Shown here piece by piece: positions 61,478-64,000 of a DNA stretch of 64,000 bases (position 1 is the stretch's first letter; each line of letters opens with the position of its first letter). This DNA comes from an uncultured Rhodanobacteraceae bacterium (lineage in GTDB: Bacteria; Pseudomonadota; Gammaproteobacteria; Xanthomonadales; SZUA-5). Position numbers and translations under genes: made by a program. The stretch spans positions 20,005 through 84,004 of the forward strand of contig CALEZI010000072.1 of the NCBI GenBank assembly GCA_937928755.1, given 5' to 3'. The notes under the pieces are model-generated. The model ran no database searches. It saw only the letters and a program-made list of their open reading frames with translations, and was not told where the DNA came from.

Positions 61478-62119
61478 TCAAGAGACTTCATACGGCTCGA
61501 CTCGATACCGTCCGGTCTTCGGGTCGAGGTCGATGATCAGTGCGCTCGAGCCCCTGGTCAGGGTGTTCGGGGTTTCCGCCCAGACGCGCACGTTCAGCGG
61601 CGTGCCGCTGCCGACCACGACTTCGGCCTGGCCGAACTTCTCGTCGACGGTCAGCGTCAGGATCTTGCACGCCTTGCCGAGCACCGATTCCTGCTTGGCA
61701 CTGACATGCACGACAAACAGCGGCTTCAGGGGTCGCAGGGCCTTGGCGGCGAGAGGAACCGCAGCCATCAACGCGACGACCAGGATCAGCGATCCGGCGA
61801 TCCAGGCGGGCAACGGAATCCATTTCCAGAGCAGCGCGACAGCCAGCAGCGTCAACAGCCACCAGAAGAACACGATTCCACTGACGACGATCGAGAACGG
61901 CAGCTTGTCCAGACCCAGCGCCATCAGCGTTTCCGGCGCTTCGGCATGTTCGCCGCCGACGTGCTCGGGCAAGTCGACATCGGTGTCGAAATGCGGCCCG
62001 AAGGCGTCGAAATCGAGCACGCCAATGATTGCCAGCAGCCAGAACACCATCAATGCGCCCACCAGCACCGACGGCACGAAGCCCGGATAGTGGGACAGAA
62101 GCTCGAGGAAACTGTTCAT
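61478..62119 (-). CDS. OB-fold-containing membrane protein (YqiJ/NfeD-like)
   Basis: A 213-residue protein with three membrane segments (17-36, about 76-94, about 103-125) and a C-terminal OB/NfeD-like domain (LGKACKILTLTVDEKFGQAEVVVGSGTP), as in the YqiJ/DUF1449-type partners of flotillin. Its ATG overlaps the upstream gene stop by 4 bp (ATGA), so translation is coupled. It probably works with the flotillin gene that follows in transcription order. Confidence 0.85.
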   Translation of the reverse strand: MNSFLELLSHYPGFVPSVLVGALMVFWLLAIIGVLDFDAFGPHFDTDVDLPEHVGGEHAEAPETLMALGLDKLPFSIVVSGIVFFWWLLTLLAVALLWKWIPLPAWIAGSLILVVALMAAVPLAAKALRPLKPLFVVHVSAKQESVLGKACKILTLTVDEKFGQAEVVVGSGTPLNVRVWAETPNTLTRGSSALIIDLDPKTGRYRVEPYEVS

Positions 62120-62475
62120 CGCTTGGCACCCTTGCGTGCGGTGGATGTCGTGGTCCGCGTCTCGGCGAACGCGATCAGTTCGGCGTTGACGCGCTCCTTG
62201 ATCGCCAGATGATCGTCCGGGTCCAGTCTGTAACGTTTGCCGAGCAGTTGGTAGTCCTCGGGACTCAGGCTGACGGTCAATCGCGGCCGCTTGGCCTGGC
62301 GGATCACCGGCAGACCCAGCACCACTCGAATCTGGTCGGAGTTGGACAGGTTGGCGTCGAAGGCTGCACGACGCACCGCCTGGATCACCACCTCGGACAC
62401 GTCGAACGCCACCTGCACCGCACGCAGCGCCGGTTGCGCGGATTGCCAACGGGACGGAAGGCGGGTGGGTTTCAT
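62116..62475 (-). CDS. Small protein of unknown function, possible ribbon-helix-helix fold
   Basis: A 119-residue basic protein. The segment RLTVSLSPEDYQLLGKRYRL has the strand-helix pattern of a ribbon-helix-helix DNA-binding protein but is not diagnostic; a second part (FDVSEVVIQAVRRAAFDANL) is helical. In similar clusters a small gene occupies this place upstream of the OB-fold gene. The REP array lies just upstream. Confidence 0.6.
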   Translation of the reverse strand: MKPTRLPSRWQSAQPALRAVQVAFDVSEVVIQAVRRAAFDANLSNSDQIRVVLGLPVIRQAKRPRLTVSLSPEDYQLLGKRYRLDPDDHLAIKERVNAELIAFAETRTTTSTARKGAKR

Positions 62476-62530
62476 TCTGAAGGCAGTGAGTGGTGAGTGG
62501 TGAGTGGTGAGTGGCAGAAGCCTGCATTCT

Positions 62531-62786
62531 GTGGGAGCGGGTTTATCCCGCGAGCCTTTCGCTGTTGTGGGAGCGGGTTTATCCCGTAAGCCTTTCGCTG
62601 TTGTGGGAGCGGGTTTATCCCGCAAGCCTTTCGCTGTTGTGGGAGCGGGTTTATCCCGCGAGCCTTTCGCTGTTGTGGGAGCGGGTTTATCCCGTAAGCC
62701 TTTCGCTGTTGTGGGAGCGGGTTTATCCCGCGAGCTCTTGCTGCGGCAACTGCCAAAAACTCGCGGGATAAACCCGCTCCCACAGG
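62531..62786. repeat. Tandem REP array, six 36-bp units plus one inverted copy
   Basis: Six direct copies start at 62531, 62567, 62603, 62639, 62675 and 62711, each exactly 36 bp apart. The unit is GTGGGAGCGGGTTTATCCCG, then (CG/TA/CA)AGCCTTTCGCTGTT. Variant order is CG, TA, CA, CG, TA, CG. An inverted copy (GCGGGATAAACCCGCTCCCAC) ends at 62786. The 36-bp period leaves open frames in both strands; none is a gene. Confidence 0.9.
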
Positions 62787-62793
62787 AGCAAGG

Positions 62794-63336
62794 CTAAGCA
62801 TCGCCCTTGCTCCTTGGCCCACGCTTCAACTGCTCCATCACCTTGCCCGACCGCGCGTGCTCGAAGCCGCTGTCGCTTGCCCTGGCCTTCTTCGGTGCCC
62901 CAACCGGCGCCGCGGCCTGGGTCGCCTGACTCGCCGCCAGCACCGATCGCGCCATCGCCACGTCTCGATTGAATTCGCGCAACTGCGCGTCGATGCGGTC
63001 GTGCACGGCGGACAGTGTGGCGATATGGGTATCGAAGCTGGCGACCATGTCGCCCTCGTGGGCGACGGCGGTGGCCAGTTCGGACAAGCGATCGCGAAAG
63101 CGCGGATGCTGGTCGGGCTGGTCGCTGAGCGCATTGAACTGCGCTTGCGCGCGCAACATGCGTCGCCGCGCGGCTTCGGCGCGTGCCTTGGCATCGGCGA
63201 GTTCACGCCCGGTCCGCTCCAGCAAGGCCTGCGCCTGCTTGACCGTGGGCGGTTCCAGCGCAGAACCGTCGGATCCAGGACCGAGCGCCTTCCATTCGTC
63301 CCTGATCAATCCCCGCACTTCATCCCACCAGGCCAT
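62794..63336 (-). CDS. Coiled-coil protein in the PspA position of the stress cluster
   Basis: A 180-residue, largely helical protein (ALLERTGRELADAKARAEAA; RDRLSELATAVAHEGDMVAS). It takes the place that a PspA/IM30 gene occupies after DUF2170 in related clusters, but is shorter and I see no clear PspA motif. The ATG at 63336 was chosen; a GTG at 63348 would overlap the DUF2170 stop (GTGA) and would also allow coupled translation. Charged C-terminus. Confidence 0.6.
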   Translation of the reverse strand: MAWWDEVRGLIRDEWKALGPGSDGSALEPPTVKQAQALLERTGRELADAKARAEAARRRMLRAQAQFNALSDQPDQHPRFRDRLSELATAVAHEGDMVASFDTHIATLSAVHDRIDAQLREFNRDVAMARSVLAASQATQAAAPVGAPKKARASDSGFEHARSGKVMEQLKRGPRSKGDA

Positions 63337-63344
63337 GGTCGTTC

Positions 63345-63770
63345 TCACACCAGGAAGTCGGACAGCGTCGCCAGAGCGTCGCGGCCGTTGTCGCTGAGGG
63401 TCGCCAGCTCCAGCGCCATGTCCTCCGGAGTGGCATCCGGACTAAGCGCACCGACCAGCACGAAATGTTGACCGATACGGCCGAAGGCCGACAGCGGCAC
63501 GCTCGGGTTCAGATCGAGCAGCGTCTCCAGCAGTTTGCTGCGCTGCTTCGGTTTGACGTCGGCATCGCGCCACAGGTAGCTGATGCACAGCAACTGGCTG
63601 TCGGCGTCGGTGACGTAGATCGGCAAGCGATCAGCGGCCGGAAACGAGACCTCGATCACCGGCACATCACCCGGCATCAACCCGACTTCGATCGAGGCCA
63701 TCAGCAGGTGCTTCTTCAAGAGCGGCACACTGCGCTCGATCAGGGACTTCAGCTTGCGCGACCTGGCCAT
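63345..63770 (-). CDS. DUF2170 (YjfI-like) protein
   Basis: A 141-residue DUF2170/YjfI family protein. Family landmarks: VPVIEVSFPAADRLPIYVTD, LLCISYLWRDADVKPKQRSK, LLDLNPSVPLSAFGRIGQHF, LVGALSPDATPEDMALELATL, DALATLSDFL. AAGGAGG lies ten bases before the ATG. It heads the minus-strand cluster, 62 bp downstream of a 30-bp dyad operator. In E. coli the YjfI gene leads a similar cluster with a PspA homologue. Confidence 0.88.
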   Translation of the reverse strand: MARSRKLKSLIERSVPLLKKHLLMASIEVGLMPGDVPVIEVSFPAADRLPIYVTDADSQLLCISYLWRDADVKPKQRSKLLETLLDLNPSVPLSAFGRIGQHFVLVGALSPDATPEDMALELATLSDNGRDALATLSDFLV

Positions 63771-63832
63771 CGACTGCCCGCCTCCTTGAGCGGGTCAGAC
63801 GCTGCTGCGTTGAAGGCCAAGCTAGCGCGCCT

Positions 63833-63862
63833 CGACATAGTATGTCAAGACATTTTATGTCG
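63833..63862. promoter_or_regulatory. 30-bp dyad operator upstream of the DUF2170 cluster
   Basis: Nested inverted repeats: the outer arms CGACATA and TATGTCG flank an inner ATGTC-AA-GACAT. The half-site TATGTC (GACATA on the other strand) occurs four times with regular spacing, as expected for a dimer of dimers. A further imperfect half (GATAT) follows. Distance to the gene start is 62 bp. It differs from the repeat element that starts at 63881. Confidence 0.7.
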
Positions 63863-63880
63863 GGATATTCTGCCGCCTTC

Positions 63881-63966
63881 GTAGGTCATGTTGCCCGCGC
63901 AGCGGGCTACGTGACACCGATCGCCTGGAGCGTCACGTAGGCCCTTTCGGGCCAACGTGACCTTCT
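63881..63966. repeat. Interspersed double-hairpin repeat, copy 3
   Basis: Third copy of the element at 2285 and 58934: GTAGGTCATGTTGCCC, GGGCTACGTGACA, then GTCACGTAGGCC and GGGCCAACGTGACC. Its right outer end is slightly decayed (GACCTTC instead of GACCTAC). It begins 18 bp beyond the dyad operator, upstream of the DUF2170 gene. Confidence 0.85.
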
Positions 63967-64000
63967 ATGACCCTACTCTCAGTCAAGCAGTCACCGATAG

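Noticed and set aside
61294..61491. A 65-codon minus-strand frame reading CPQRTQRTQRR
   Set aside because: It is the translation of the CGCAAAGGA inverted repeat, a common artefact of this element.
62531..62786. CRISPR array
   Set aside because: The units have no variable spacers: the 36-bp period consists of the repeat and a constant tail, and no cas gene is near.
62511..62797. A plus-strand frame of repeated WERVYPASLSLL units and other open frames through the same stretch
   Set aside because: The open frames result from the 36-bp REP period; the units are noncoding and in three reading frames at once.

Overview
This is about 64 kb of GC-rich chromosome with dense, short-gapped genes on both strands. 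The gene content fits a free-living gammaproteobacterium of the Xanthomonadales/Lysobacterales type: a four-gene ligase-associated DNA repair operon, an ECF sigma factor beside a Ser/Thr kinase with repeats, propeller-sensor diguanylate cyclases, many exported beta-propeller proteins, GTGGGAGCGGG-type REP elements and a DUF2170/flotillin/AAA membrane-stress cluster. Placement is inferred from gene families only. No rRNA, tRNA or CRISPR was seen.

Layout. 0-1.1 kb: phytanoyl-CoA-dioxygenase-like enzyme. 1.2-7.1 kb: exonuclease, ATP-dependent DNA ligase, Lhr-like helicase and PdeM phosphoesterase, the last three overlapping. 7.1-15.3 kb: exported repeat protein, S9 peptidase lipoprotein, GNAT acetyltransferase, small exported protein, lone GspF-type membrane protein, spermidine-synthase-like protein, RidA. 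15.3-18.3 kb: the most notable locus, a split borosin RiPP system made of a 70-residue precursor, a TPR/GGDEF membrane protein and a SonM-type peptide-backbone N-methyltransferase. 18.4-26 kb: small exported and membrane proteins, a MITE-like element that supplies the stop codon of a YjiK-like gene, DUF4956, a second diguanylate cyclase, a chromate transporter. 26.2-29.2 kb: TetR-controlled SDR/MDR/thioesterase operon with two matching operators. 29.2-30.4 kb: degenerate DNA. 30.4-32.7 kb: orphan FtsX/MacB-type permease. 32.8-38.4 kb: ECF sigma factor and Ser/Thr kinase, divergent, then exported proteins including a symmetric six-cysteine peptide and a membrane-anchored glutaredoxin. 38.6-49.2 kb: glycosyltransferase, propeller diguanylate cyclase, lectin-domain exported protein, transposase remnant, exported protein, and a divergent HxlR/GST pair with a palindromic operator. 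49.3-53.5 kb: a 1418-residue exported propeller protein. 53.8-63.8 kb: a minus-strand cluster of DUF2170, coiled-coil protein, small protein, OB-fold membrane protein, flotillin and giant AAA ATPase, split by three kinds of interspersed repeat and headed by a 30-bp dyad operator.

How the genes work together. The repair operon should process and seal DNA ends. The borosin operon should N-methylate the C-terminal core of its precursor, with the co-transcribed GGDEF protein hinting at a c-di-GMP connection. The 54-64 kb cluster resembles phage-shock-like membrane-protection loci. Three GGEEF cyclases (15.6, 23.2 and 39.4 kb) point to extensive c-di-GMP signalling. Start codons were moved downstream of the longest open frame wherever a signal peptide, ribosome site, overlap or family N-terminus argued for it; alternatives are stated.
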